A DNA stretch of 27,353 bases from Candidatus Latescibacterota bacterium (GTDB taxonomy: Bacteria > Latescibacterota > UBA2968 > UBA8231): positions 1 to 27,353 of the forward strand of contig JAJDUT010000053.1 of assembly GCA_022826515.1 (NCBI GenBank), given 5' to 3'. The translations under genes were made by a program, and so were the position numbers. Shown here in pieces: positions 6,467-14,975 of the stretch. The notes under the pieces were generated by a model. That model worked only from the letters and a program-made list of their open reading frames with translations, was not told where the DNA came from and did no database searches. Each line of letters starts with the position of its first letter. Within the stretch, counting starts at the first letter, position 1.

Positions 6467-8827
6467 CTAGTAGGCTACGGAAATAAGCGCTTGAGCTTTC
6501 TCGTCGCCAGCGTCGCCCTCGACGAGGATTTCGAGTACGTACAGGCCTGGGGCCACGCGATCTCCGTGGCTGTCGCGGCCGTCCCAAATGAGCTTGCGAT
6601 GGCCGGCGAGGCTGTCTTCGCCGCGGTCGTACACCGGGTGGCCGGCAAGGTCGTACAGGCGCAGTCGCAGGGGACGTGGCGCTAGCACATTGACCAGCGC
6701 GATTTCCAACGTCAGTTCGTCGTTGACTCCGTCGCCGTTGGGGGTAATCGCCTTGGTCGAGAAGGACATATTGGCGAGTAATTCCCGAGAGATCGGCAAG
6801 CTGACGATGTTGGTGCTGCTCTCGACCAAGTCAGTGGCGTCACCTGGATCCACGCGCTGCCGCACGCTCTCGTCTTGGCCGCTGTCCTGCAAAAAGACGT
6901 CAAAGCGCGTCGATTGCCGGAATACTGAGGATGCAAATTTCAGCTCGATGAGTTGGTCAGTGCGGATGCGGTTGGGCAGATGGACTAGGAAACCGCTTGC
7001 GGTGGTGTCTATCTGCGCGTCGAGTGCGGTGCCATTGTGTGCGACGCTGGTAAATTGCACCGGTGTGTCCGACTCGACGGCGAGGCGATCGAATCCGCTG
7101 GCGTTTTCGGGCCGCAAGTAGTAAGTAAACTCCGTCAGTACTCCCGGTAGGGTCTGCTGAGGAGAAATTTCGCCGAGTACGCGGCCGGCGAGCGGTTGAG
7201 TAAAATTGACGGCCAAGTGGTCGAGAGAAGCGCCCACAGTCGGTGAATCCGAGGTCATGCGGACGTCGATTTCGAGGTAGCGGCGCGGTGAGGGCGAGAG
7301 AAAAGCCTCGCCCGAAAAGCTGTAAATGCGACTCCACGGACTCCAATCGCCGCCGGCAGCAAGGGTGGTGTCAATAGGGCCTTTGAAGCTGGGAATGAGT
7401 TTGTTGTATCTCCGCTCGGTAACTTCCTTGCCGTTTTTGTCGCGATATGTGTAGGTCTCCAAAATTTCGTTGCCGGTACGGGTGCGAATCTCAATGCGCG
7501 TACCGAACGGCTCGTCGCCGCTCCACTCCACGGAGTTGAGGTTCTTGCCGGCCCCCAAGTCGATCAGGGGGGAGCGGAAATCTACCTCCGACGGGAACCC
7601 CTCGCCGAAAATTTGAATCTCGTCGGTGGTCCCACCCGCTCCACAGCCGGGGACTCTGTTGATGCCGCCCTCCTCGCCGAGCCGTTGAAAGGAATAGCAA
7701 CTAGTGTCCCAGTACTTCCAGAAGATGCGGACAAAGCGAGTCGGCAGTAGGTTGAAATGGTGATCAACTAGGCCCTTGGAGGTCTGACTGCCAGGCGAGG
7801 CACCGGAAAAGTGCTTGGTCCACAGGCGGGTGCCGTCGGGCGAAAGCGAGCCGTCTGAGGTCATAAACTCGTAGAAGCGGAAGCCCCAGCGTCGGCGGTG
7901 AACGTAGTGGTTGGTGGTAATGCCGCCACCAAAGCCGGAGCGCACGACCACGCCGCCGATAATCCGCGTTTGATCGACCCAATAGACCGCGCCCAAGTCG
8001 AGGATCATGTGGGCGAGGATGTCGGTGAGGCCACGCGAAGCCGTCCCAGCACGCCAGCGCTCGTACAAATCGCCGTCGAAGAGCGCTCTTGCTTTGCCGA
8101 GAGGCTGCGAGTCGTTGCTGGCAAGATTGATGTTGATATCAACGCCCCCGCCGCGCTCCAATAGCCCGAGGGCGATGTTGTCGCCGATGGTCTCTACCTC
8201 GACCTCGGCGAGGCGGGCATCGGGCACTATGAGCAGGGGCTCAAAGCGGATGAATTGGATTGGCTCTTCGTCGATTTGTTCTATTTGGTACGTTACCCGA
8301 TGGTCGGTGTTTTCTTTGATACGCTCTTTGACGCGATAGACCAAGGAGCCTTCAATAGGTGCGGCGATAAAGTCGGTTTCTGGCTCGCCGGTCGAAAGTA
8401 GGAGGTCGAAAAGTTCAAAGGGCGGAGCCTCCGCATCGAATACCAAGGTGACGCTTTTGGCCGAGACCGCGCGGCCCAAGTCGATTTCGATAAACCACTC
8501 GTCTGGATCGGCCTCTGGGTTGGGTGCCCAGCCGGTCGCTGGGTTGCCGTCGATGACCAAACGGGCGGTGTTGAGGTTGGAGCCCGCATTGCGGATGCCG
8601 CCGTCGAATTGGTCCAAATCGCGCACGGCGTCGGTCCCCTTCTCGATCTTTGTAAGTTGGATCTCACCGGACGGCGTCAATTCCACCGCGCCCAAAGGCA
8701 GATTCCCCCATTGACGCCAATCGCGTGCCGAGTCGTAGCGCAACTGGTCGGCTGCTAACGGATAGCTGCCCAAGATCAAGACGGCAGCGAGGGCCATGTG
8801 AAAATTCATAAATGTCTTCATTCGCAT
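6467..8827 (-). CDS. secreted discoidin-type protein with gliding/FlgD-like C-terminal domain
   Basis: This exported protein of about 786 residues has an N-terminal signal peptide (hydrophobic A-L-A-A-V-L-I-L-G...A-A-D). Residues around 85-160 look like an F5/F8 type C (discoidin) galactose-binding fold: T-A-R-L-V-I-D-G-N-P-A-T-G-W, then E-W-F-I-E-I-D-L-G-R. Further discoidin-like and Ig-like beta-rich segments follow. The last ~95 residues start with the I-T-P-N-G-D-G-V-N-D motif of gliding-associated C-terminal domains and end in a FlgD-Ig-like strand set (W-D-G-R-D...V-A-P-G-L-Y-V-L). This suggests surface display or T9SS-like sorting. ATG 8827 was chosen because GAAGG lies five bases upstream; ATG 8821 is also possible. 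The gene is divergent from the FGE-type operon and followed within 23 bases by the promoter of CBM9-like gene A. A glycan-binding surface role is inferred. Confidence 0.7.
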   Translation of the reverse strand: MRMKTFMNFHMALAAVLILGSYPLAADQLRYDSARDWRQWGNLPLGAVELTPSGEIQLTKIEKGTDAVRDLDQFDGGIRNAGSNLNTARLVIDGNPATGWAPNPEADPDEWFIEIDLGRAVSAKSVTLVFDAEAPPFELFDLLLSTGEPETDFIAAPIEGSLVYRVKERIKENTDHRVTYQIEQIDEEPIQFIRFEPLLIVPDARLAEVEVETIGDNIALGLLERGGGVDININLASNDSQPLGKARALFDGDLYERWRAGTASRGLTDILAHMILDLGAVYWVDQTRIIGGVVVRSGFGGGITTNHYVHRRRWGFRFYEFMTSDGSLSPDGTRLWTKHFSGASPGSQTSKGLVDHHFNLLPTRFVRIFWKYWDTSCYSFQRLGEEGGINRVPGCGAGGTTDEIQIFGEGFPSEVDFRSPLIDLGAGKNLNSVEWSGDEPFGTRIEIRTRTGNEILETYTYRDKNGKEVTERRYNKLIPSFKGPIDTTLAAGGDWSPWSRIYSFSGEAFLSPSPRRYLEIDVRMTSDSPTVGASLDHLAVNFTQPLAGRVLGEISPQQTLPGVLTEFTYYLRPENASGFDRLAVESDTPVQFTSVAHNGTALDAQIDTTASGFLVHLPNRIRTDQLIELKFASSVFRQSTRFDVFLQDSGQDESVRQRVDPGDATDLVESSTNIVSLPISRELLANMSFSTKAITPNGDGVNDELTLEIALVNVLAPRPLRLRLYDLAGHPVYDRGEDSLAGHRKLIWDGRDSHGDRVAPGLYVLEILVEGDAGDEKAQALISVAY

Positions 8828-8865
8828 ACGTACCTTCAGAAGATGAACATCCCGATGCACCTGGG

Positions 8866-8952
8866 GTCATTCCCGCGCAAGCGGGAATCCAGCCTACACC
8901 CGGGCTTCCAATGGGCCTTGCTGGATGCCTGCTTGCGGAGCGCAGGCATGAC
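8866..8952. repeat. palindromic MITE/REP-like element
   Basis: Left arm 8866-8893 (GTCATTCCCGCGCAAGCGGG onward) is an imperfect inverted copy of right arm 8920-8952, which ends GCAGGCATGAC, around a 26-base spacer. Each arm also contains its own small hairpin (CCCGC-gcaa-GCGGG in the left arm). This matches the widespread GTCATTCCCGCG...GGGAATCCAG class of short dispersed palindromes found intergenically in many genomes. It lies in the divergent intergenic space. Confidence 0.75.
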
Positions 8953-9100
8953 AAAAACTGCGTAACATCAGTAAATAATAATACCCGCGCCACGGAACAA
9001 GGCAAATGGGCTGGCCGTGGGCTGGAGCGGAATTCCCGCTCGATTTGTATCTTACCTTCCAACAGCCCTAGCCAAGTCCTTATCTGGAGAATGTGCTAAT

Positions 9101-10006
9101 ATGATCGGTCGAATTACCCTCTGTGCGCTGATCGCCCTGCCGGTTTGCGCCCAGCACGAGAAAGTCGAGCGGAGTGTCCCGCTGCCTACGGGTTGGCCCA
9201 CGGCTATGGTCCTAGTGCCGGCCGGGTTTTTCCCCCGGGGCATGGAAGGCGAAGCCTTTGACGAGCAGCCCGTGCGCGACATTTACCTCGACGCGTACCT
9301 GATCGACAAATACGAGGTCACGGTGGCGCAATGGGGAGAGTACCAGCGCGACACGGGTGCAATGATCCCGGAGTGGACCTTGCAGAATACGGCTGCGCGG
9401 CAAAACCACCCCATTACGCTGGTGACCTGGTACGACGCCGAGGGCTTCTGTCAGTGGGCTGGCAAGCGATTGCCCACAGAAGCCGAATGGGAGCGCGCCG
9501 CGCGCTGCGACGACGGCCGCAAGTATCCTTGGGGCGACGGCCTCGATGCCTTTCGCGCCAATTACTTCCAGAGCAACGATCCGTTTGAGCGCGGCTTTGG
9601 GGCCATCCTCAGCACTAACCCCGTCGGCTTCTTCGACGGTTCCAACAGAGATGGCTACCAAACGCGAGACGGCTCCAGTCCCTTTGGAGCCCACGACATG
9701 GTGGGCAATGTCTTTGAGTGGACCAACGACTGGTACCATCCGAGTTACTACACCGTTGGCCCAGACATCAATCCCCAAGGGCCAGATGAAGGCGTGGTCA
9801 AGGCCGTGCGCGGCGGCTCGTACGCGATTGACGCCAGCCACGTGCGGCCCTCGTACCGAGCGCGGGATGCCCCTGATTTCAAAGGCCCGGACGTAGGGTT
9901 CCGCTGCGCCGCTAGCGCCAACCTAGGCACGGGGTTGCGCCGCGAGACATGGGGTGCGATAAAGAGCGTCCCGCTGGTTTGGCCCAAAGGGGGGGACCAT
10001 GAATAA
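9101..10006 (+). CDS. exported FGE-sulfatase-fold protein lacking catalytic cysteines
   Basis: This 301-residue protein has a short signal peptide (M-I-G-R-I-T-L-C-A-L-I-A-L-P-V-C-A|Q). It has the formylglycine-generating-enzyme (SUMF1) fold: V-P-A-G-F-F at 39-44, D-K-Y-E-V-T at 69-74, R-L-P-T-E-A-E-W-E-R-A-A-R at 123-135, Y-P-W-G-D at 142-146, G-N-V-F-E-W at 202-207, R-G-G-S-Y at 237-241, and G-F-R-C-A at 266-270. By eye the two copper-binding active-site cysteines of true FGE correspond to Ile243 and Val248 (R-G-G-S-Y-A-I-D-A-S-H-V-R). It therefore should not make formylglycine, and no sulfatase gene is nearby. It ends in E-T-W-G-A-I-K-S (Trp284), shared with the two CBM9-like proteins. ATG 9101 has GGAGA upstream and leaves the signal peptide at the N-terminus. 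The stop overlaps the next start by 8 bp, so the genes are cotranslated. Confidence 0.8.
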   Translation: MIGRITLCALIALPVCAQHEKVERSVPLPTGWPTAMVLVPAGFFPRGMEGEAFDEQPVRDIYLDAYLIDKYEVTVAQWGEYQRDTGAMIPEWTLQNTAARQNHPITLVTWYDAEGFCQWAGKRLPTEAEWERAARCDDGRKYPWGDGLDAFRANYFQSNDPFERGFGAILSTNPVGFFDGSNRDGYQTRDGSSPFGAHDMVGNVFEWTNDWYHPSYYTVGPDINPQGPDEGVVKAVRGGSYAIDASHVRPSYRARDAPDFKGPDVGFRCAASANLGTGLRRETWGAIKSVPLVWPKGGDHE

Positions 10007-11609
10007 ACTGAGATATCTAACCATCGCTGCCGCGCTGACCTTGCTCGCCAGTGCCGCCAGCGCACCGGGGCAGGAAGACGACTTGCGGCAGCGCTTCGGC
10101 CTCCAGTCGGTGCCGCCCGTGCCCTATCCCGAGAACAACCCCTACAACCCTGATCGCGTCGAGTTGGGCCGCTTGCTATTCTTCGATCCCATTCTCAGCG
10201 GCGAGAAGGACACAGCCTGTGGCACTTGCCATCTGCCGACCTTTGGTATGGCCGATGGGCTACCACTCGCGGTGGGCGTTGGGGGCAAGGGCTTGGGGCC
10301 GGAGCGGGTGACGGGGCGTTCGGCTGTCACCGGCGACACCGTGATTACCGAGCCACGGCACACCATGACCCTCTTTAATGTCGGGTACAACGGCGACGAG
10401 TCTGGACTGCCTTCGCCCAAGGGCTTCATGCTGTGGGACGGCAAGGATCGCGGGCTGGAGGCGCAAGCGCTGCGGCCGCTCATCGTGCGCGTGGAGCTAC
10501 GCGGCGATGCCTATGAGCGCGAGATGGCCGTCGATAGCGTGCTAACGCGGTTGCGGGGGATTCCCGAATATGTCGCACTCTTCGAGCAAGCCTTCCCGAC
10601 TGAAGCCGACTCCGTGGCCCGGCAGTTGCCGCGGCTCGGCTGCGCCCACGATCCAACGCCCTTGCAGTCGGTCATTACGCGCTCGACCTTCGGCCGGGCC
10701 ATCGCTGCGTTTGAGCGCGAGCAAAATACGGTCAACACCGCGTACGATCGCTATGTGGCCGGCGACGACGCGGCTCTGACGTCGGCGCAAAAGCGCGGGC
10801 TCGAACTCTTTCACACCAAGGCGCGCTGCGTCAACTGTCACAGCGGCCCGCTGTTTACGGATTCGAGCTTTCGCGCCCAAGGAGTCGAACAGATCGGGCC
10901 GGGCCGAGCGTCGGCTACGACCAATACTGGCACCCCGCGTCCGACCGGGAGAGACGAAGGTCGCTTTCTCAATACGGGCAACCGCAGTGACATCGGTGCT
11001 TTCCGCGTGGTGGGCTTGCGCCAAATTGTGCAGACGGCCCCCTACATGCACGACGGCGCTCTTGCGACACTGGAGGATGTCATCGAGTTCTACGACCGCG
11101 GCGGCGGCGACGAAACCTCCGTTCCCGCCGAGAATATTGATCCCGAATTAGTCCCCCTAGGCCTGAGCGACGAGGAGAAACACGACCTGTTGGCTTTCAT
11201 GCACGCCCTGACTGATTCGACAATAGCGGTTCACGTGCCAGCGCGGGTACCCAGCGGGTTGCCGCCAGCCGGCCTCGAATTGGCCGCTGAGGCGGGTCTC
11301 GTGGTCTCGGTTCCCGCACCGTCGGCTCGACCTGTGGCCGTGCGAGTATTCAATTTTCCCAACCCTTTCAATGCCTCAACCTCGATCTCAGTGGCGCTGC
11401 CAGAGGCGGGCGAAGTCGATATCGAGGTGTACAATATCTTGGGGCAGACGGTGCGGCGGATCTTTAGGGGATACCGGCCAGCCGGCGTCTATCAGCTAGC
11501 ATGGGATGGGCGCGATGAGGGTGGACGGGAGGCCGCCAGCGGAGTATATCTCGTCTCGGCGCAGATGGGCGACGCGCGCTACCTAGCGCGGATGACCCTC
11601 GTGCGCTGA
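9999..11609 (+). CDS. di-heme peroxidase/MauG-family protein with FlgD-like sorting domain
   Basis: This 536-residue exported protein has a signal peptide (A-A-L-T-L-L-A-S-A-A-S-A). The CCP/MauG region has two c-type heme sites, CGTCH at 74-78 and CVNCH at 277-281. It also has the W-D-G-K-D-R-G-L-E-A-Q-A stretch near Trp146 and A-P-Y-M-H-D-G-A-L-A-T-L-E-D at 347-360. In the following V-I-E-F-Y-D-R-G-G, Tyr365 sits by eye where classical cytochrome c peroxidases have the axial Met and MauG has Tyr. It may reduce peroxide or oxidise a protein substrate in the periplasm or on the surface. Residues about 447-536 form a FlgD-Ig/T9SS type A-like tail (F-P-N-P-F-N, V-Y-N-I-L-G-Q, W-D-G-R-D, A-S-G-V-Y). 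ATG 9999 follows a G-rich ribosome binding site and overlaps the upstream stop. The next gene starts one base after its stop. Confidence 0.88.
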   Translation: MNKLRYLTIAAALTLLASAASAPGQEDDLRQRFGLQSVPPVPYPENNPYNPDRVELGRLLFFDPILSGEKDTACGTCHLPTFGMADGLPLAVGVGGKGLGPERVTGRSAVTGDTVITEPRHTMTLFNVGYNGDESGLPSPKGFMLWDGKDRGLEAQALRPLIVRVELRGDAYEREMAVDSVLTRLRGIPEYVALFEQAFPTEADSVARQLPRLGCAHDPTPLQSVITRSTFGRAIAAFEREQNTVNTAYDRYVAGDDAALTSAQKRGLELFHTKARCVNCHSGPLFTDSSFRAQGVEQIGPGRASATTNTGTPRPTGRDEGRFLNTGNRSDIGAFRVVGLRQIVQTAPYMHDGALATLEDVIEFYDRGGGDETSVPAENIDPELVPLGLSDEEKHDLLAFMHALTDSTIAVHVPARVPSGLPPAGLELAAEAGLVVSVPAPSARPVAVRVFNFPNPFNASTSISVALPEAGEVDIEVYNILGQTVRRIFRGYRPAGVYQLAWDGRDEGGREAASGVYLVSAQMGDARYLARMTLVR

Positions 11610-11610
11610 A

Positions 11611-14600
11611 GTGGACCGGCAGGTTCTTACCTTTGAGGCGCTCGCCGCCATCCTGCTGCTGTGGGGATGCGGCCGAGAGCTTGATTCCCCTGTCGCCGAT
11701 CCGCCCCTGCGCCCGCAAGAGCGGTCGGCGACGGTCCGCTTCGCCGATGTCACTGCGGCCGCTGGTATCCACTTTAGGCATACCAGCGGTCTTTCAGGTC
11801 GGAAGTACGGGGTGGAAGCCCTCGGCTCGGGAGCCGCTTTTTTCGATTACAACGGCGACGGGTATATGGATCTCTACGTCGTCAACGGAGCCGATCTGCC
11901 CGGTCACATATCGCCCCAGCCGCCCCGCAATGCACTCTACCGCAACCGCGCCGACGGACGTTTCGTCGAAACGGTGGCCGGGGTTGCCGATACCAGTTAT
12001 GGCATGGGCTGTAGCGCGGGGGATTACGACAACGATGGAGATGCCGATCTCTTCGTTGCCAATTTTGGCCCCAACGTGCTCTACCGCAACGAAGGCGGTC
12101 ACTTCGCCGATGTCACAGCCGCAGTCATCCCGGATAGCGACCGAAGTTGGTCCACAGGCTCGGCCTTCGTCGATTACGACTTGGACGGCGATTTAGACCT
12201 CTACGTCGCCAACTATCTCGACTATCAGTTCGAGACTGATCCCCGCGACGAAAACGGTCGCCTGCAGAGGGATAGACGCCACTATGCCCCCACTGAATAT
12301 CCCGGTCGCCGCGACTTTCTCTATCGCAATGAGGCCGACGGTCGCTTCGTCGATGTCACCGAAGAAGCGGAACTGCTCAGCCTTGAAGGGCGCGAGTTGG
12401 GTGCCGTCTTTTTCGACTTGGACGGCGATGGCGATCCCGATCTGTTTCAGGCCAACGACGCCACGCCCAATTTTCTCTACCGCAACGAAGGGAGTGGCTC
12501 TTTCAGCGAAATCGGCTTGGCGGCCGGCGCGGCCTACAACGAAGCGGGCAAGCCCGAAGGGGGCATGGGCACCGACATTGCCGATACGGACGGCGACGGC
12601 CACCTAGAAATTGTGGTAACCAATTTTCAGTGGGAGAGCAATACCCTCTACCAAAGTAAAGGGGATGGCTTATGGCGCGATCGGTCTACCGCTTCGGGGC
12701 TGGGGGCACCCAGCTTCAACCGCTTGGCTTTCGGGGTCAACTTCTTTGATTTCGACCGCGACGGCGACCCGGACCTCTACGTGGCCAATGGTCATATCGA
12801 CGACAATATCGCCGATTTTGATTCCCAAGTTTCGCACGGCCAGCGCGACCAGCTTTTTCTCAACGACGGCCAGGGCCGCTTCGCCGAAATCTCCGCGCAA
12901 GCCGGTCCTTTTTTTCAGCGCACTATGGTGGGGCGCGGCGCGGCCACAGCCGATTACGACAACGATGGCGACGGCGATCTCTTCGTAGTCAACAGCAACC
13001 AGCCGGCCGTATTGTTGCGCAACGATACGGCGTCGGCAAACCACTGGCTCGCCCTGCGCTTGGTCGGCACCCGCAGCAACCGGGACGGCCTAGGCTCCCA
13101 AGTCACCGTGAGGACGAGGGATCGAGAGCAAACGCAGCAAACCCGCAGCAGCTTTAGCTATCTATCGCAGAGCGATCCCCGGTTGTTCTTCGGACTGGGC
13201 GCATACGACCGGGCCGACCGGATAGACATCGCTTGGCCTTCGGGCATCCGCCAGCAATTAAAAGACGTGGAGGCCGATCAGCTACTGGAGATTTTGGAGC
13301 CGATGGAACCGGTTGTGGATCAAACTGGGGATAGCCCCCATAAAAAAGCGTTCCAAGCAGGAGAGCGCTCGGCACCGCCCGCATTTGCACTAGAGCAGTT
13401 CTGGCGGGAAGCCCCACCCGTTCTGATCGACGCCGGTCGCTTTGCTCCGCCCGACGGTGCCGCCCGCGCGTCTGTGGAGAACGTTGATGCGCTGACCGCA
13501 GCAGTCGCCAGCAGATCCCCAGATCCAGACGCCCACTTTCGCTTGGCCGAAGCGCTGCACCAGTTGCGGCGCTACGAGGCGGCAGAAGTGCATTACCAAA
13601 GAGCCGTTGCCCTCGATTCTTCCCATGCTCAGGCTTATACCGGACTAGGAAAACTCTACGGCGATCAGGGAGATCGGACTAAGGCGTTGGCGGCGCTTCA
13701 GCGGGCGTTGGCCTTAGGGGACGAAGCCATCGCCCACTACTACTTGGGCAATTTTTACGCCAGCCAAGGCTCGTACCAACAGGCTATCTTGCACTATCAG
13801 CAGGCTATCGAGCGTCGGTCCAACTACGAACAGGCTTATATCAATTTGGCCGGCGTCCATGCTCGCCAAACAGAATACAGCACTGCCATTCAGGTCTTAA
13901 CGCGGGGCGTTGCCGCGCTGCCCGGCAGTGCCGAACTCAAATTCCGCTTGGGGTGGAATTACTTTGTCCAAGGCCGTTATGCGGCGGCGCTGGAGCAGTT
14001 CCAGCAAGTTGTTCGCTTGGATCCCCAGCGGCACCAAGCCTATGACTTTATGGCGCGGATATATATGGCCCAAGAGAAGGGGGAAGAGGCCCAGCAACTT
14101 TTGCAGCAGGCCCTAGCTGCTCATCCCGACGCGAGCACCCTGCTAGCGCGATTGGGGGTCTTGCTGCTCGATGCGGGCGATCCCGTCCACGCCAGTGAAT
14201 ATCTCGAACGGGCCATTCGCAGCGATCCAGATCACGCAGAAGCCTACTACAGCTTAGGACAGGCCTACTTGCGCGTTGGTCTGAGTGATAGGGGCCATGC
14301 CGTGCTGGGTTACTTTGAGCTTTTACAGACTAACTATCAGGAATTGCTGGACTTGAAAACGGCCATCGTGCTCAATCCCAGCGATGCCACAGCGTGTTTC
14401 GGACTGGGAAAAATCTATGGGCGCATGGGGCGCTATGAAGCGGCTCGCCAATCGTATTTGGCCGTTTTGAAGATCGCCCCCAGTCACATTGACGCCCAGA
14501 ACAACTTGGGCAATATCTATCTGCGCCAGCAGCGCCCGCACCAAGCCATTCAAGTTTTCAGCGCCTTGCTACAAGCTGATTCGAGCTATGTGCGAGCGTA

Positions 14601-14799
14601 CAACAACCTCGGCTATGCCTATCTGGCCATCAACCAGCCTCAGCGCGCTATCCAAACGTATAAAAAAGCGATTGCGATTGACCCCCAATACGCGCAGGCG
14701 TACTCCAGTCTAGGCGCAATCTACATGCAGCAGGGAAAAATTTCCGCAGCGCAGCAACAGCTAACTATCTACGAGAGGCTGACTGGGTCTGCACCATAA
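11611..14799 (+). CDS. FG-GAP propeller-ASPIC/UnbV-TPR lipoprotein, copy 1
   Basis: This 1062-residue protein has an N-terminal hydrophobic stretch ending L-L-L-W-G-C (Cys20), a probable though atypical lipobox. Residues ~40-475 contain seven calcium-binding FG-GAP/VCBS motifs (such as D-Y-N-G-D-G-Y-M-D-L and D-Y-D-N-D-G-D-A-D-L), consistent with a seven-bladed integrin-like propeller. Residues ~477-563 are an ASPIC/UnbV domain (S-N-R-D-G-L-G-S-Q, F-F-G-L-G, W-P-S-G). After a linker with E-Q-F-W-R-E-A-P come about twelve TPR units (~640-1062). They are interrupted after the eighth by a conserved L-L-D-L-K-T-A-I-V-L-N-P insert. No catalytic residues are seen; it looks like an envelope scaffold. 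The GTG at 11611 lies one base after the di-heme gene stop, so it is the third gene of that operon. A paralog is at 20233-23316. Confidence 0.88.
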   Translation: MDRQVLTFEALAAILLLWGCGRELDSPVADPPLRPQERSATVRFADVTAAAGIHFRHTSGLSGRKYGVEALGSGAAFFDYNGDGYMDLYVVNGADLPGHISPQPPRNALYRNRADGRFVETVAGVADTSYGMGCSAGDYDNDGDADLFVANFGPNVLYRNEGGHFADVTAAVIPDSDRSWSTGSAFVDYDLDGDLDLYVANYLDYQFETDPRDENGRLQRDRRHYAPTEYPGRRDFLYRNEADGRFVDVTEEAELLSLEGRELGAVFFDLDGDGDPDLFQANDATPNFLYRNEGSGSFSEIGLAAGAAYNEAGKPEGGMGTDIADTDGDGHLEIVVTNFQWESNTLYQSKGDGLWRDRSTASGLGAPSFNRLAFGVNFFDFDRDGDPDLYVANGHIDDNIADFDSQVSHGQRDQLFLNDGQGRFAEISAQAGPFFQRTMVGRGAATADYDNDGDGDLFVVNSNQPAVLLRNDTASANHWLALRLVGTRSNRDGLGSQVTVRTRDREQTQQTRSSFSYLSQSDPRLFFGLGAYDRADRIDIAWPSGIRQQLKDVEADQLLEILEPMEPVVDQTGDSPHKKAFQAGERSAPPAFALEQFWREAPPVLIDAGRFAPPDGAARASVENVDALTAAVASRSPDPDAHFRLAEALHQLRRYEAAEVHYQRAVALDSSHAQAYTGLGKLYGDQGDRTKALAALQRALALGDEAIAHYYLGNFYASQGSYQQAILHYQQAIERRSNYEQAYINLAGVHARQTEYSTAIQVLTRGVAALPGSAELKFRLGWNYFVQGRYAAALEQFQQVVRLDPQRHQAYDFMARIYMAQEKGEEAQQLLQQALAAHPDASTLLARLGVLLLDAGDPVHASEYLERAIRSDPDHAEAYYSLGQAYLRVGLSDRGHAVLGYFELLQTNYQELLDLKTAIVLNPSDATACFGLGKIYGRMGRYEAARQSYLAVLKIAPSHIDAQNNLGNIYLRQQRPHQAIQVFSALLQADSSYVRAYNNLGYAYLAINQPQRAIQTYKKAIAIDPQYAQAYSSLGAIYMQQGKISAAQQQLTIYERLTGSAP

Positions 14800-14823
14800 C
14801 AAGAGCAAAATTAGCTTGTTATG
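14795..14823 (+). terminator. palindrome at the stop codon, weak terminator candidate
   Basis: CATAACAAG (14795-14803) and CTTGTTATG (14815-14823) form a perfect 9-bp stem with an 11-base loop that includes the TAA stop. It lacks a following T-run, so termination would be weak. It may instead stabilise the operon's 3' end. Confidence 0.35.
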
Positions 14824-14833
14824 CGGTCGGATT

Positions 14834-14861
14834 TTGATTATGTAAGAAGCTCATCTATAGC
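14834..14861 (+). promoter_or_regulatory. sigma70-like promoter of CBM9-like gene B
   Basis: TTGATT at 14834-14839 and TATAGC at 14856-14861 are 16 bases apart. Transcription from near 14868 would give a leader of about 108 bases, containing an AAAGGAGGT at 14892-14900 with no nearby ATG and a 7-bp hairpin at 14929-14949. This supports separate expression of copy B. Confidence 0.5.
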
Positions 14862-14975
14862 CACTGTCTCTTAATCCCGCTAAGAGCCTCGAAAGGAGGT
14901 ATCGGCTCTCCATAGTTTTCCGTTGTGTAGATCCCGATCTCTGGGATCTGCCTCACCTCTCAAAAGGAGCCTTTT

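Noticed and set aside
9212..9841. Long antisense ORF (209 codons) opposite the FGE-fold gene
   Set aside because: It is fully inside a gene with clear domain motifs, has no ribosome site or recognisable domain, and GC-rich codons favour open antisense frames.
9101..10006. Calling the gene an active formylglycine-generating enzyme
   Set aside because: Both catalytic cysteine positions are replaced, and no sulfatase is nearby.
13528..14799. Possible CRISPR or DNA tandem array in the TPR region
   Set aside because: The periodicity is about 102 bases and in frame, from 34-residue protein repeats; there are no identical DNA repeats with unique spacers.
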